Shown here in pieces: positions 39,790 to 51,455 of a stretch of DNA of 64,000 nucleotides (positions within the stretch are counted from its first letter, which is position 1; every line of letters starts with the position of its first letter). This stretch comes from Streptomyces sp. M41(2017). GTDB lineage: Bacteria; Actinomycetota; Actinomycetes; Streptomycetales; Streptomycetaceae. The notes beneath the pieces were generated by a model. It had not been told where the DNA came from, made no database searches, and saw only the letters and a program-made list of their open reading frames with translations. A program made the position numbers and the translations under genes. The stretch covers positions 868,001 through 932,000 of the forward strand of contig NZ_MWFK01000002.1 of assembly GCF_002078175.1 (NCBI RefSeq). The letters run 5' to 3'.

Positions 39790-40626
39790 TCAGGGACGCT
39801 CGAAGAACTGGATCACTCCCCCGGCCGAGAAGCAGAGCGCTCCGGCGAGGGTCCCCCAGTTGGCGATGTCGATGTTCACGAGGCTGCCCGTCTCGGGGCG
39901 CGTGAAGGCCGCCAGCGCCGAGACGAGGAAGAGCACCGAGCCCAGCTGGTTGATCGCGACGATCCACCAGCCCACCTCGTGGGCGAGCACGCGTGGACGG
40001 CCGTGACAGACCTCCACCAGCGCGAGGTGCCCGGAGACCAGGAACAGCGCGCAGCCGACGAGGTCGGGGGCCCAGATCAGCCGGTTCACCTGCTGCACCG
40101 ACAGGCCCTGCAGCAGCGAGTCCAGCAGGTTGACGCCGAACACGAGTGTTCCGACGAACAGCACGAAGGTGCTCAGCCAGTCGATCCGGCCGGGTTCGTA
40201 GCTCCACCATCTCCAGCGGCGCCCGGCGAGGACACCCGACTCGCTGTCCTGGCGCGGGGCGTTGACCGCCTGCAGCAGGGAGGCGTAGCCGCCGGTGTTG
40301 AAGAAGAGGCCGCCGACGAAGTAGATCCAGGCGCCGGAGGAGCCGTGCGATCCGTACTGGGCCACTCCGGCGCCGAGGGCGAAGAGGGCACCGCCGACCG
40401 TGAACGCGGTGGCCGCGACGGTGTTCAGTCTGCGCAGCCGGCCGATCGACACGGTGTCCGCCCGCCGGGAACGGGCCGCCGTCCCTCCCGGTTCACGGAC
40501 GCTGAGCAGGCCACGCTTGCGCGCCCGTCGCGACTCCCAGACGGCCGTCCGCCCGTCCCTGAGACGCCAGGTCAGCCGGGTGGTGAACGGCCCCGCCCCT
40601 TCGGAGCGCGCTTCGGTTCGGCTCAT
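39790..40626 (-). CDS. multi-pass membrane protein of unknown function
   Basis: A 278-residue protein. The first 65 residues are Arg-rich and soluble. Then come about six hydrophobic helices (AATAFTVGGALFALGAGV; IYFVGGLFFNTGGYASLLQAV; TFVLFVGTLVFGVNLLDSLLQ; LVGCALFLVSGHLALVEV; WIVAINQLGSVLFLVSAL; GALCFSAGGVIQFF). The sequence has internal two-fold similarity (FVGGLFFNTGG versus GALCFSAGGVIQ). It recalls YrhK-like membrane proteins, but I would not assign function. Confidence 0.7.
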   Translation of the reverse strand: MSRTEARSEGAGPFTTRLTWRLRDGRTAVWESRRARKRGLLSVREPGGTAARSRRADTVSIGRLRRLNTVAATAFTVGGALFALGAGVAQYGSHGSSGAWIYFVGGLFFNTGGYASLLQAVNAPRQDSESGVLAGRRWRWWSYEPGRIDWLSTFVLFVGTLVFGVNLLDSLLQGLSVQQVNRLIWAPDLVGCALFLVSGHLALVEVCHGRPRVLAHEVGWWIVAINQLGSVLFLVSALAAFTRPETGSLVNIDIANWGTLAGALCFSAGGVIQFFERP

Positions 40627-40732
40627 CAGCCGACCCTAGCCGGGCAGGTCCAGGCACACCGGTCGCCCGGCATCGTGTCGCCGGGTGGGCCGCGTCGGCC
40701 GGGGTGACCGGAGCCGAGCCTTCAGGGCTGCT

Positions 40733-41248
40733 TCAGGACTCCGCTTCGCGCCGGAGGAAGTTGCTCACCTGACAGGCCAGGCTGTCCCGGGCCGTGTCGG
40801 GGCGGGTGTCCCCTTCGAGGACCTCGTCGTTCTCGACGCCGCCGGCCCACAGGAAGCGCTCGGCCCACTCGTCGTCCACCTTGAGCGCCACCTGGATGTC
40901 CACGCGGTGCAGCGCGGTGTCGGGTCCCGCGGCGAAGAGGACCGCCGTGGCCCGGCGCAGCGGATAGACGTCGAAGCCCTCGATGAACTGCGAGTTCCGC
41001 CAGTCGAGGAAGGCACTCTCGCCGTCGGATCCGACCCGGATGTCGATCTGGCCGTCTTCGAGGTGGATGCCGAAATGCTCGGTGGTGCGGTTCTCGACGG
41101 TCACCCGGAACCGGAAGTAGGTGAGGTCGTCGGCGGCGTCGTCCCGCCCCCGCGGGGGCTCCGCCTTCTCCACCCCGTGGACGCGGACACGCAGGCCGGC
41201 ATGCTCGTCGTACTCCTGCCAGTCCCCGACCACGTTCGGCTCGCGCAC
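40733..41248 (-). CDS. conserved hypothetical protein
   Basis: A 171-residue soluble protein from GTG 41248, with AGAGG six bases upstream. It looks beta-rich (YFRFRVTVENRTTEHFGIHLEDGQIDIRV; ATAVLFAAGPDT) and could be an immunoglobulin-like or DUF-type fold, followed by an acidic C-terminal segment. No enzyme motif is present. The transcript is upstream of and parallel to the membrane protein gene at 39790. Confidence 0.68.
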   Translation of the reverse strand: MREPNVVGDWQEYDEHAGLRVRVHGVEKAEPPRGRDDAADDLTYFRFRVTVENRTTEHFGIHLEDGQIDIRVGSDGESAFLDWRNSQFIEGFDVYPLRRATAVLFAAGPDTALHRVDIQVALKVDDEWAERFLWAGGVENDEVLEGDTRPDTARDSLACQVSNFLRREAES

Positions 41249-41342
41249 AGTTCACCTCTCCACTTCAGAGAGTTGTTCCTATCTGTGCCCTCAACGACGT
41301 GTCAAATGAGCCGAACGCCCTGTGGCCAGGTATTTCGCTTTC

Positions 41343-41359
41343 CTTGATCAGCGATCAAG
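41343..41359. promoter_or_regulatory. inverted repeat CTTGATC-AGC-GATCAAG
   Basis: A perfect 7-bp dyad with a three-base spacer in the gap between the FAD oxidoreductase stop (41437) and the start of the hypothetical gene at 41248, both on the minus strand, so it lies about 95 bp upstream of the latter and may be an operator. Confidence 0.4.
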
Positions 41360-41436
41360 CCGTGCCCAGCCAGAACGTTTCCGCGTCACCCGGGAGGGCT
41401 AATTCCGCGCGTGCTGCACATCACGTTTCCCGGGCG

Positions 41437-42825
41437 TCACGCCGGCTCGATGTTCTGGTTGAGGCGGAACAGGTTGTGCGGGTCCCGGTCGGCCTTCACC
41501 CGGGCCAGCCGGTCGTAGTTGCCGCGGTAGGCGGCCCGCACCCTCTCCTGCCCCTCGTTCATCATCATGTTCACGTACGCGCCGCCCGCGGAGTACGGGT
41601 GGAGGGCGTCGGAGTACTCGACGCTCCACCGTTCGACGAGACCGGCGTTGGCCGGGTCGGAGTCCACCCCCGCGAAGACCGAGGCCCAGCGACTGTCGCG
41701 GTAGCTCCAGGCGGTGTCCTCCGCGGCGTGGTCGTGGACGGCGCCGTCGATCGGATAGAGGTGCATGGTCGACTTCCAGGTCGGCGGTTCGGAGCCGAAC
41801 CGCGCGTGCACGCCGACGGCCTCGTCGGGGATCTCGTCGACGAAGTCGGCGCGCCAGTACCACTGGTCGCCGGGCGGGTAGACGCCGTCGAACGCGGACT
41901 GCAGCGCGGGGTGCGGCATGGGGGCCGGACCGTGCAGCAGGGGCGCGGGCAGGGCGTCGAGCAAGGGCGCCATCGCCCGGGCGGCGGCGTCGGTGTCCTC
42001 GCCGAGGTGGCACCAGACCACCCCGCAGACCTTCCGCAGATGGACCTCCTCCGGGAACGGCGGTCCCGGCGGGACCGAGCCGAACAGGAAAAAAGCGCCC
42101 AGCTCGCGCGGGGCGCCGGGGAGGAAGTCGCGGTACGCGGTGAGGACCTCGGCGCCGAGTTCGGCCGGCCAGAAGGTGGGCCCGGCGACGACCGTGTCCA
42201 CCTCGTGCAGCCGGAACAGGAAAGAGGTCACGACGCCGAAGTTGCCGCCACCGCCCCGGATCGCCCAGAAGAGGTCGGGGTTCTCGTCGGCGCTCGCCCG
42301 GACCCGCTCGCCGCTCGCGAGGACGAGGTCGGCCTCCAGCAGGTTGTCGATGGTCAGCCCGTACTTGCGGCTGAGGTGGCCGAGGCCGCCTCCGAGGGTG
42401 ATGCCGGCGACGCCCGTGGTGGAGATGATGCCGCTCGGTGTGGCCAGCCCGTGCTCGTTGGTGGCCCGGTCGACCTCGCCCCAGACACAACCGCCGCCGA
42501 CGCGGACCGTCCGTGCGACCGGGTCGACCTCGATGTCCTTGAGCGGGGACAGGTCGAGCACCACCCCGTCGTCACAGGTGCCGAGGCCCGCGCCGTGGTG
42601 GCCGCCGCCCCGGACCGCGAGCGGGAGTGCGTGGTCGCGGGCGAAGCCGATCACCCGGGCGACGTCCTCGGGACCGGTGCAGCGCGCCACCAGGGCGGGC
42701 CGCCGGTCGATCATCCCGTTGTAGACGGCACGGGCCTCGTCGTAACCGGAGTCGTCGGGGCCGATCAGTTGCCCGTCGAAGCCGGGGAGTTCCTTGCGCG
42801 CCGCTTCTGCCGGCGTCATGGACAT
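41437..42825 (-). CDS. FAD-binding berberine-bridge-enzyme-like oxidoreductase
   Basis: A 462-residue flavoprotein. The FAD domain includes the covalent-flavin motif RGGGHHGAG near residue 72, the GGCVWGEVDRAT region, and GVAGITLGGGLGHLSRKYG. The Cys that gives a second flavin bond in bicovalent members is absent (ATPSGI instead of a TC motif), so a single His link is expected. The C-terminal BBE motif NMMMNEG...YDRLARVKADRDPHNLF is present. There is no signal peptide. Such enzymes oxidise sugars or cyclise secondary metabolites. Confidence 0.88.
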   Translation of the reverse strand: MSMTPAEAARKELPGFDGQLIGPDDSGYDEARAVYNGMIDRRPALVARCTGPEDVARVIGFARDHALPLAVRGGGHHGAGLGTCDDGVVLDLSPLKDIEVDPVARTVRVGGGCVWGEVDRATNEHGLATPSGIISTTGVAGITLGGGLGHLSRKYGLTIDNLLEADLVLASGERVRASADENPDLFWAIRGGGGNFGVVTSFLFRLHEVDTVVAGPTFWPAELGAEVLTAYRDFLPGAPRELGAFFLFGSVPPGPPFPEEVHLRKVCGVVWCHLGEDTDAAARAMAPLLDALPAPLLHGPAPMPHPALQSAFDGVYPPGDQWYWRADFVDEIPDEAVGVHARFGSEPPTWKSTMHLYPIDGAVHDHAAEDTAWSYRDSRWASVFAGVDSDPANAGLVERWSVEYSDALHPYSAGGAYVNMMMNEGQERVRAAYRGNYDRLARVKADRDPHNLFRLNQNIEPA

Positions 42826-42937
42826 GTGGGTTCACCGCATCCGGGGACCGCTCGGGGTTCCGGTGCCGGTCATGGGGCCCGTCGCCGGTCCCGCCGATGG
42901 GTCCGATGCGCCCGTTCCAGCCCGATTCAGCACCAGC

Positions 42938-45064
<2,127 letters not shown>

Positions 45065-45106
45065 GTGATCACCGTACGGTGGGCACGACCGCCTGTCCTG
45101 GCGGGT

Positions 45107-45622
45107 TCATCCGCGGGCGGCGACCGCCTCGCTGTCGTCGCGGGCGGTGGACAGAGCGGTCTCCGGCAGCACGAGGTACCGGGGCGTCCGACGCGCCTCA
45201 CGCAGGCTGGGCGCCGGCAGCGGCGGGTCCAGCGGGGCGTGTTCGGCCGCGCGCGCACGCCACGAGAACCAGATGATCTTGCCGCCGACGTCGGTGGCAC
45301 AGCCGCCCCAGCCGTCGCTCAGCGCGGCGATCTGGGCAAGACATCCCTGGGGCGCGTTGTGCGGGCGGATGTCCTGGCTGTTGTCCGAGACGGCGGCGAT
45401 GAGGCGTTGGCCGTTCCACCACATCTCGATGGTCGTGTTCTTGTCCGTGGCGTGCTGCTCGATCGTGCGAAGCAGCGCTTCGGCACAGTGGCAGACGGAC
45501 TCGACGAGATTCTCCAGGTTCCAGTACCGGAGGTGTGCGGCCAGAATGCGCTTGACCTGTCCGACCCTTTCGGGGCTGAGCTCCACGTCGAGGTGGTAGT
45601 AGCAGGGAACTGCGGCTTTCAT
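45107..45622 (-). CDS. HATPase-like regulatory protein near the glucan cluster
   Basis: A 171-residue protein with GAGGAG nine bases before the ATG at 45622. The opening KAAVPCYYHLDVELSPERVGQVKRIL and the VESVCHCAEALLRTIEQHATDKN segment resemble the streptomycete HATPase regulators whose N box is degenerate. The VAAVSDNSQD strand then stands where a G1 box would be. It ends in a Pro/Ala-rich tail. Kinase activity is doubtful. It lies upstream of glgX on the same strand, 42 bp away, suggesting an operon. Confidence 0.7.
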   Translation of the reverse strand: MKAAVPCYYHLDVELSPERVGQVKRILAAHLRYWNLENLVESVCHCAEALLRTIEQHATDKNTTIEMWWNGQRLIAAVSDNSQDIRPHNAPQGCLAQIAALSDGWGGCATDVGGKIIWFSWRARAAEHAPLDPPLPAPSLREARRTPRYLVLPETALSTARDDSEAVAARG

Positions 45623-45946
45623 CGTCGTTTGCTCCTCACCGGCGAGGCTCTCGCCCCTTCCCGGATCCCTGTGGGACCGGGCCCCGAACACGAAGCGTGA
45701 GCAGTGATCGCTCCTGAGTCACTCCCAGAGTGGGAGTGCTACTCCATCCGTGCAAGTCGAGAGCGGCCGGGAGCGTCGCGAGCGTCGCCGCCGTAGTTGA
45801 AGAACCAACAAGACGCTCGGTGCCCGCACAGGCACCATGAGTGAGGGTGTCGGTGCGTGACGGACCGGCTCCCCTTCGCGTGCGGCCCTCACTCGCCTCC
45901 CGGGCGAGCCGTGCGCGGTCGAGAGATCGGGAAGGTGACCAGCGTG
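45623..45946. other. divergent intergenic region at the head of the glucan cluster
   Basis: This 324-bp region carries promoters for the HATPase-glgX side and the DUF5133-glgE side and includes the 45721-45737 dyad. No other obvious signal is seen. Confidence 0.55.
45721..45737. promoter_or_regulatory. inverted repeat ACTCCCA-GAG-TGGGAGT
   Basis: A perfect 7-bp dyad with a three-base spacer, about 100 bp upstream of the HATPase-like gene and 210 bp upstream of the DUF5133 gene, in the divergent promoter region of the glucan cluster. Confidence 0.45.
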
Positions 45947-46159
45947 ATGCTGCTGCCTGCCAAATCCGAGGTCGCCCGGCATCTGGAGCGGTACCGGGCC
46001 TGGGAACGTCTGCATCTGGCGACCCCCGCCGACCACGTGGTGCGGGGGAATTTCGAGAACACCGGCTACACCCTGTGCGTCCTGATGGGGAAGCGCTGCG
46101 CGCGCGAGGCGGCGGACGCCGCCGAGGTCTACATCCAGGACGTTCCGGCACGGATCTGA
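45947..46159 (+). CDS. DUF5133-family small protein
   Basis: A 70-residue protein, MLLPAKSEVARHLERYRAW at the start, with the GYTLCVLMGKRCAREAADAAE segment typical of DUF5133, found in streptomycetes and sometimes next to stress or regulatory genes. GGGAAGG lies 8-11 bases before the adjacent GTG 45944 and ATG 45947; either could be used. The frame is open to 45857, but that part has no family similarity. It is the first gene ahead of glgE. Confidence 0.8.
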   Translation: MLLPAKSEVARHLERYRAWERLHLATPADHVVRGNFENTGYTLCVLMGKRCAREAADAAEVYIQDVPARI

Positions 46160-46244
46160 AGGACGGTCACAAGGACCGCACACGACAGGGATCCTCGGCG
46201 GCGAGCGTGACGCCTCGGGCCCAGAAACCGCGGAGGCGACACGC

Positions 46245-48230
46245 ATGGACGCGCACACGGACACCGGCCGTATCCCCGTCGTGGACGTGCGGCCGGTCGT
46301 CGATTGCGGCAGGCGGCCCGCCAAGGCCGTCGCCGGTGAGACGTTCCAGGTCACCGCCACGCTCTTCGGCGAGGGGCATGACGTGGTCGGCGCCGATGTC
46401 GTCCTGTGCGATCCCGAAGGCCGCCTGGGCCCGTGGACCCCGATGCGCGAACTGGCCCCCGGCACCGACCACTGGGGCGCCGACGTCACCCCGACGTCCA
46501 CCGGCCGCTGGACGTACCAGGTGGAGGCGTGGAGCGACCCGGTGACCGGGTGGCGGCGCGCCGCGGAGATCAAGGTTCCCGCCGGACTCGACGTCGGTCT
46601 CGTCCTGGAGGAGGGCGCCGCGCTGTACGAGCGGGCCGCCGCCGGGATCCCCGAGGACGCGGGCCGGGACAGCGTGCGAGCCGCCGCCGACGCCCTGCGG
46701 GACGACTCCCGGACGCCCGCCGACCGGCTCGCCGCGGCACTCCGTCCGGAGGTGGACGACGCTCTCGCCGGCCACCCGCTGCGCGAACGGCTCACCCGGT
46801 CGCTCCCGTTGCCGTTGCTGGTGGAGCGGGAGCGGGCGCTGTACGGCTCGTGGTACGAGTTCTTCCCGCGCTCGGAGTCCGGGCAGCTGGACCCGGCGGT
46901 GCACGGCACGTTCCGCACGGCGGCCGAACGGCTGCCCGCCATCGCGGAGATGGGCTTCGACGTCGTCTACCTCCCGCCGATCCACCCCATCGGCACCACC
47001 TTCCGCAAGGGCCCCGACAACACCCTGTCCGCCGCCCCCGAGGACGTGGGTGTGCCCTGGGCGATCGGCTCCCCCGAGGGCGGCCACGACGCGATCCACC
47101 CCGACCTGGGCACCCTGGAGGACTTCGACGCCTTCGTGGCCCGGGCCGCCTCGCTGAACCTGGAGATCGCGCTCGACTTCGCGCTCCAGTGCTCGCCGGA
47201 CCACCCGTGGGTGGAGAAGCACCCGGAGTGGTTCCACCACCGCTCCGACGGCACGATCGCCTACGCGGAGAACCCGCCGAAGAAGTACCAGGACATCTAC
47301 CCGATCGCGTTCGACAAGGACATGCCGGGCCTGGTCACCGAGACGGTGCGGGTGCTGCGGCACTGGATGGACCACGGCGTGCGCATCTTCCGCGTCGACA
47401 ACCCGCACACCAAGCCCGTCGTCTTCTGGGAGCGGGTCATCGCGGAGATCAACGCGACCGACCCCGACGTGATCTTCCTGGCCGAGGCGTTCACCCGGCC
47501 CGCGGTCATGCGGCGCCTCGCCGAGGTCGGCTTCCAGCAGTCGTACACCTACTTCACCTGGCGCAACACCAAGCAGGAGCTGACGGACTACCTCACGGAG
47601 CTGTCCGGCGAGGCGGCCGCGCACATGCGGCCCAACTTCTTCGCCAACACCCCCGACATCCTGCCCGGCTATCTCCAGCACGGCGGCCGGCCGGCCTTCG
47701 AGGTCCGGGCCGTGCTCGCCGCGACCCTGTCGCCGACCTGGGGCGTGTACGCGGGTTACGAGCTGTGCGAGAACGCCGCGGCCCAGCAGGGCGGCGAGGA
47801 CTACCTCCACTCGGAGAAGTACCAACTGCGCCCCCGCGACTGGACGGCCGCCGACCGCGACGGCCGCTCTATCGCCCCCCTCATCACGCGGCTCAACCGG
47901 ATCCGGCGCGATCACCCGGCCCTGCGCGCACTGCGGAACCTCCACTTCCACGAGGCCGACAACGACTCCCTGATCGCGTACAGCAAGCGTTCGGGTGACG
48001 ACACGGTGGTCGTCGTGGCGAACCTGGACCCCCACCACACCCGGCAGGCGACAGTGTCCTTGGACATGCCGCGCCTCGGTCTGAGCCGGGACGCGCGCGT
48101 GCCGGTGCGCGACGAGCTCACCGGCGAGACCTACAACTGGGGCAGGTCCAACTTTGTGCGCCTGGGTCCGGGCGGCGCACACGTCTTCACTGTCGGCCCG
48201 GCACCGCGGATCGGAGGGTCCCCCGCATGA
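46245..48230 (+). CDS. glgE: GlgE maltosyltransferase (alpha-1,4-glucan:maltose-1-phosphate)
   Basis: A 661-residue GH13_3 enzyme that adds maltosyl units from maltose-1-phosphate to alpha-1,4-glucan. GGAGG sits eight bases before the ATG at 46245. An N-terminal Ig-like domain (residues about 15-110) precedes the catalytic barrel. The nucleophile Asp385 lies in IFRVDNPHTKP and the acid/base Glu414 in DVIFLAEAFTRP. The family-typical YGSWYEFFPRS and LPPIHPIGTTFRKG segments are present. The length matches streptomycete GlgE. Its stop overlaps the treS start (ATGA). Confidence 0.96.
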   Translation: MDAHTDTGRIPVVDVRPVVDCGRRPAKAVAGETFQVTATLFGEGHDVVGADVVLCDPEGRLGPWTPMRELAPGTDHWGADVTPTSTGRWTYQVEAWSDPVTGWRRAAEIKVPAGLDVGLVLEEGAALYERAAAGIPEDAGRDSVRAAADALRDDSRTPADRLAAALRPEVDDALAGHPLRERLTRSLPLPLLVERERALYGSWYEFFPRSESGQLDPAVHGTFRTAAERLPAIAEMGFDVVYLPPIHPIGTTFRKGPDNTLSAAPEDVGVPWAIGSPEGGHDAIHPDLGTLEDFDAFVARAASLNLEIALDFALQCSPDHPWVEKHPEWFHHRSDGTIAYAENPPKKYQDIYPIAFDKDMPGLVTETVRVLRHWMDHGVRIFRVDNPHTKPVVFWERVIAEINATDPDVIFLAEAFTRPAVMRRLAEVGFQQSYTYFTWRNTKQELTDYLTELSGEAAAHMRPNFFANTPDILPGYLQHGGRPAFEVRAVLAATLSPTWGVYAGYELCENAAAQQGGEDYLHSEKYQLRPRDWTAADRDGRSIAPLITRLNRIRRDHPALRALRNLHFHEADNDSLIAYSKRSGDDTVVVVANLDPHHTRQATVSLDMPRLGLSRDARVPVRDELTGETYNWGRSNFVRLGPGGAHVFTVGPAPRIGGSPA

Positions 48231-49966
48231 TGGTCAATGAGCCCGTCCCGGATACGTTCGAGGACACCCCGGCCAAGGACCGCGATCCCGAGTGGTTCAA
48301 GCGCGCCGTCTTCTACGAGGTCCTGGTGCGCTCGTTCCAGGACAGCAACGGCGACGGCGTCGGAGACCTCAAAGGCCTCACCGCCAAACTCGACTACCTG
48401 CAATGGCTGGGCGTCGACTGCCTGTGGCTGCCCCCCTTCTTCAAATCCCCCCTGCGCGACGGCGGCTACGACGTCTCCGACTACACCGCCGTCCTGCCCG
48501 AGTTCGGCGACCTCGCCGACTTCGTGGAGTTCGTCGACGCCGCCCACCAACGCGGCATGCGCGTCATCATCGACTTCGTCATGAACCACACCAGCGACCA
48601 GCACCCGTGGTTCCAGGAGTCCCGCGCCAACCCCGACGGCCCCTACGGCGACTACTACGTCTGGGCCGACGACGACAAGCAGTACCAGGACGCCCGGATC
48701 ATCTTCGTCGACACCGAAGCCTCCAACTGGACCTTCGACCCCGTCCGCAAGCAGTACTTCTGGCACCGCTTCTTCTCCCACCAGCCCGACCTCAACTACG
48801 AGAACCCGAAGGTCCAGGAGGACATCCTGGCGGCCCTGCGGTTCTGGCTCGATCTGGGGATCGACGGGTTCCGGCTGGACGCCGTGCCGTACCTGTACCA
48901 GCAGGAGGGCACGAACTGCGAGAACCTGCCGGCCACGCACCAGTTCCTCAAGCGGGTCAGGGCCGACATCGACACGCACTATCCGGACACGGTGCTCCTG
49001 GCGGAGGCGAACCAGTGGCCCGAGGACGTCGTCGACTACCTCGGCGACTTCCCCTCCGGCGGCGACGAGTGCCACATGGCGTTCCACTTCCCCGTCATGC
49101 CCCGCATCTTCATGGCCGTCCGCCGCGAGTCCCGCTACCCCGTCTCGGAGATCCTCGCCAAGACACCCGCGATCCCCAGCAACTGCCAGTGGGGCATCTT
49201 CCTGCGCAACCACGACGAGCTCACCCTCGAAATGGTCACGGACGAAGAACGCGACTACATGTACGCCGAATACGCCAAGGACCCGCGCATGCGGGCCAAC
49301 ATCGGCATCCGCCGCCGCCTGGCCCCCCTGCTCGACAACGACCGCAACCAGATCGAACTCTTCACCGCCCTGCTGCTCTCCCTGCCCGGCAGCCCGATCC
49401 TCTACTACGGGGACGAGATCGGCATGGGCGACAACATCTGGCTCGGCGACCGCGACGCCGTCCGCACCCCCATGCAGTGGACCCCCGACCGCAACGCCGG
49501 ATTCTCCTCCAGCGACCCCGGCCGCCTCTTCCTCCCCACGATCATGGACCCCGTCTACGGCTACCAGGTCACCAACGTCGAAGCGTCGATGTCCTCACCC
49601 TCCTCGCTGCTGCACTGGACCCGCCGCATGATCGAGATCCGCAAACAGAACCCCGCCTTCGGACTCGGCTCCTACACCGAACTCCAGTCGTCGAACCCCG
49701 CGGTGTTCGCCTTCCTGCGCGAGGCCCCCTCCAACGAGGACGGAACGGACGACCTCGTCCTGTGCGTCCACAACTTCTCCCGCTTCGCCCAGCCCACCGA
49801 ACTCGACCTCCGCGAGTTCACCGGCCGCCACCCCGTCGAACTCATCGGCGGCGTCCGCTTCCCCGCCATCGGCGAACTCCCCTACCTCCTGACCCTCGCC
49901 GGACACGGCTTCTACTGGTTCCGGCTGCGCAACGGGGTCGCCCCCGTCGGCGCGAAGCGCTCGTGA
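48227..49966 (+). CDS. treS: trehalose synthase TreS
   Basis: A 579-residue GH13_16 enzyme that interconverts trehalose and maltose. The ATG at 48227 (or the next codon, 48230) overlaps the glgE stop. The nucleophile Asp218 lies in GFRLDAVPYLYQ, the acid/base Glu260 in VLLAEANQWPEDV and the third carboxylate in FLRNHDEL. The opening EWFKRAVFYEVLVRSFQDSNGDG is typical. It feeds maltose to the next gene's kinase. Third-position base use changes near 48820-49020 relative to the flanks. Confidence 0.96.
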   Translation: MMVNEPVPDTFEDTPAKDRDPEWFKRAVFYEVLVRSFQDSNGDGVGDLKGLTAKLDYLQWLGVDCLWLPPFFKSPLRDGGYDVSDYTAVLPEFGDLADFVEFVDAAHQRGMRVIIDFVMNHTSDQHPWFQESRANPDGPYGDYYVWADDDKQYQDARIIFVDTEASNWTFDPVRKQYFWHRFFSHQPDLNYENPKVQEDILAALRFWLDLGIDGFRLDAVPYLYQQEGTNCENLPATHQFLKRVRADIDTHYPDTVLLAEANQWPEDVVDYLGDFPSGGDECHMAFHFPVMPRIFMAVRRESRYPVSEILAKTPAIPSNCQWGIFLRNHDELTLEMVTDEERDYMYAEYAKDPRMRANIGIRRRLAPLLDNDRNQIELFTALLLSLPGSPILYYGDEIGMGDNIWLGDRDAVRTPMQWTPDRNAGFSSSDPGRLFLPTIMDPVYGYQVTNVEASMSSPSSLLHWTRRMIEIRKQNPAFGLGSYTELQSSNPAVFAFLREAPSNEDGTDDLVLCVHNFSRFAQPTELDLREFTGRHPVELIGGVRFPAIGELPYLLTLAGHGFYWFRLRNGVAPVGAKRS

Positions 49967-50012
49967 AGCCGTGCAGCCCACAGCCCGCCCGCACCTGAAA
50001 GGACGTGTCGCC

Positions 50013-51389
50013 ATGGCGAAGACCGCTCTGCACCGTCCGAGCGGCCTCGGTCCCGCTCCGCTGCTCACCTCGCTCGCCGAGATGCTGCGCGCCTGGCTGC
50101 CGCGGCAGCGCTGGTTCGCCGGCAAGGGCAGACCCGTCACGGACCTGACGCTGGTGTCGTCGACCGAGCTGTACCCGGGATGCCTGCATCTGCTCGTCCG
50201 CACCGAACACCTGGGCCCGGCCGCCCACAGCGGTGCCGGCACTCCCCCGGCCGAGGACTGCTACCAACTGATCCTCGGCGTACGGGAGGTCCTGCCCCCG
50301 CACCTCGCGCACGCCTTCATCGGCCGGGCGAGCACCGGTCCGCTGGCCGAACTGACCGTGTACGACGCCTTCCACGACCCCAAGGCGGCGGGGCTCCTGC
50401 TGGAGCGCCTGCGCGTCCCGGGCTCGGCGGGCCCACTGTGCTTCGAGCGCGATCCGCGCGTCACGGTGCCGGGCGGTCTCGCACCGCGACTGCTCGACGC
50501 CGAGCAGTCCAACTCCTCACTGGTGTACGGGGACGCGTTCATACTGAAGGTCTTCCGGCGCGTCCAGCCCGGCATCAACCCGGACCTGGAGGTGCCGCGG
50601 GCGCTGGCCCGCCAGGGTTGCACCCGGGTCCCCCCGCCCGCGGCCTGGTTCCGTACCTCTGAGCCGCAGGACGCCACCCTCGGTGTCCTCCAGCCCTACC
50701 TGCGCGACGCCGCCGACGGCTGGACGCTCGCCCTCGCATCGCTCACCTCGGAGAACGACTTCACCGAGGAGGCGTACGAACTGGGGCGGGCGACCGCGGA
50801 GGTGCATCTCGCGCTGGCCACGGCCTTCCCCCTCGACCCGCCGAGCCCGGGCGGCAACAAGCGGCTCGCGGACGCGATGCACGAGCGGCTCGACGCGGCG
50901 GTCCGGTCCGTGTCGGAACTCCAGCCCCACGCCGAAGGGTTGCGGTCCGCCTTCGACGCCCTCGCCGGTCTGGACTCCGCCGTCCGCCCCGCGCAGCGCA
51001 TCCACGGCGACCTCCACCTCGGCCAGGTCCTGCGGGCCGGACAGCGGTGGTCGGTGATCGACTTCGAGGGTGAACCCGCCCGTCCGATCAGCGAACGCCG
51101 GCGTGTCCAGTCCCCCGTCCGCGATGTGGCGGGCATGCTGCGCTCCTTCGACTACGCGGCCCGTTCCCGTCAGCCGTGGCGCCCCGAGTGGGCGGACCGC
51201 TGCCGGGAGGCCTTCTGCGCGGGCTACGCCGTCGCCGCGGCCTGGGACCCGCGGGAGGAACCCGAACTGCTCCGCGCCTACGAGACGGACCGCGCCGTGT
51301 ACGAGGTGCTCTACGAAGCCCGCCACCGCCCCGACTGGCTGGCCGTCCCGATGGCGGCGGTCGGGCGACTCGCCACCGCCCGTCCCTGA
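50013..51389 (+). CDS. pep2: maltokinase (Pep2/Mak)
   Basis: A 458-residue kinase that phosphorylates maltose to maltose-1-phosphate, the substrate of GlgE. The ATG at 50013 follows AAAGGA by about nine bases. The N-terminal cap domain includes WLPRQRWFAGKGRPVTDL, a hallmark of maltokinases. The kinase C-lobe has the Brenner-type motif RIHGDLHLGQVL with the catalytic Asp, and VIDFEGEPARP for metal binding. It lies between treS and glgB, the standard order. Confidence 0.95.
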   Translation: MAKTALHRPSGLGPAPLLTSLAEMLRAWLPRQRWFAGKGRPVTDLTLVSSTELYPGCLHLLVRTEHLGPAAHSGAGTPPAEDCYQLILGVREVLPPHLAHAFIGRASTGPLAELTVYDAFHDPKAAGLLLERLRVPGSAGPLCFERDPRVTVPGGLAPRLLDAEQSNSSLVYGDAFILKVFRRVQPGINPDLEVPRALARQGCTRVPPPAAWFRTSEPQDATLGVLQPYLRDAADGWTLALASLTSENDFTEEAYELGRATAEVHLALATAFPLDPPSPGGNKRLADAMHERLDAAVRSVSELQPHAEGLRSAFDALAGLDSAVRPAQRIHGDLHLGQVLRAGQRWSVIDFEGEPARPISERRRVQSPVRDVAGMLRSFDYAARSRQPWRPEWADRCREAFCAGYAVAAAWDPREEPELLRAYETDRAVYEVLYEARHRPDWLAVPMAAVGRLATARP

Positions 51390-51455
51390 CCACCACCCCC
51401 GAGCCCCCTTCCGAGAACCGATCCCCCTCACCCCCCACTCCGAGAGGCCCGAGCC

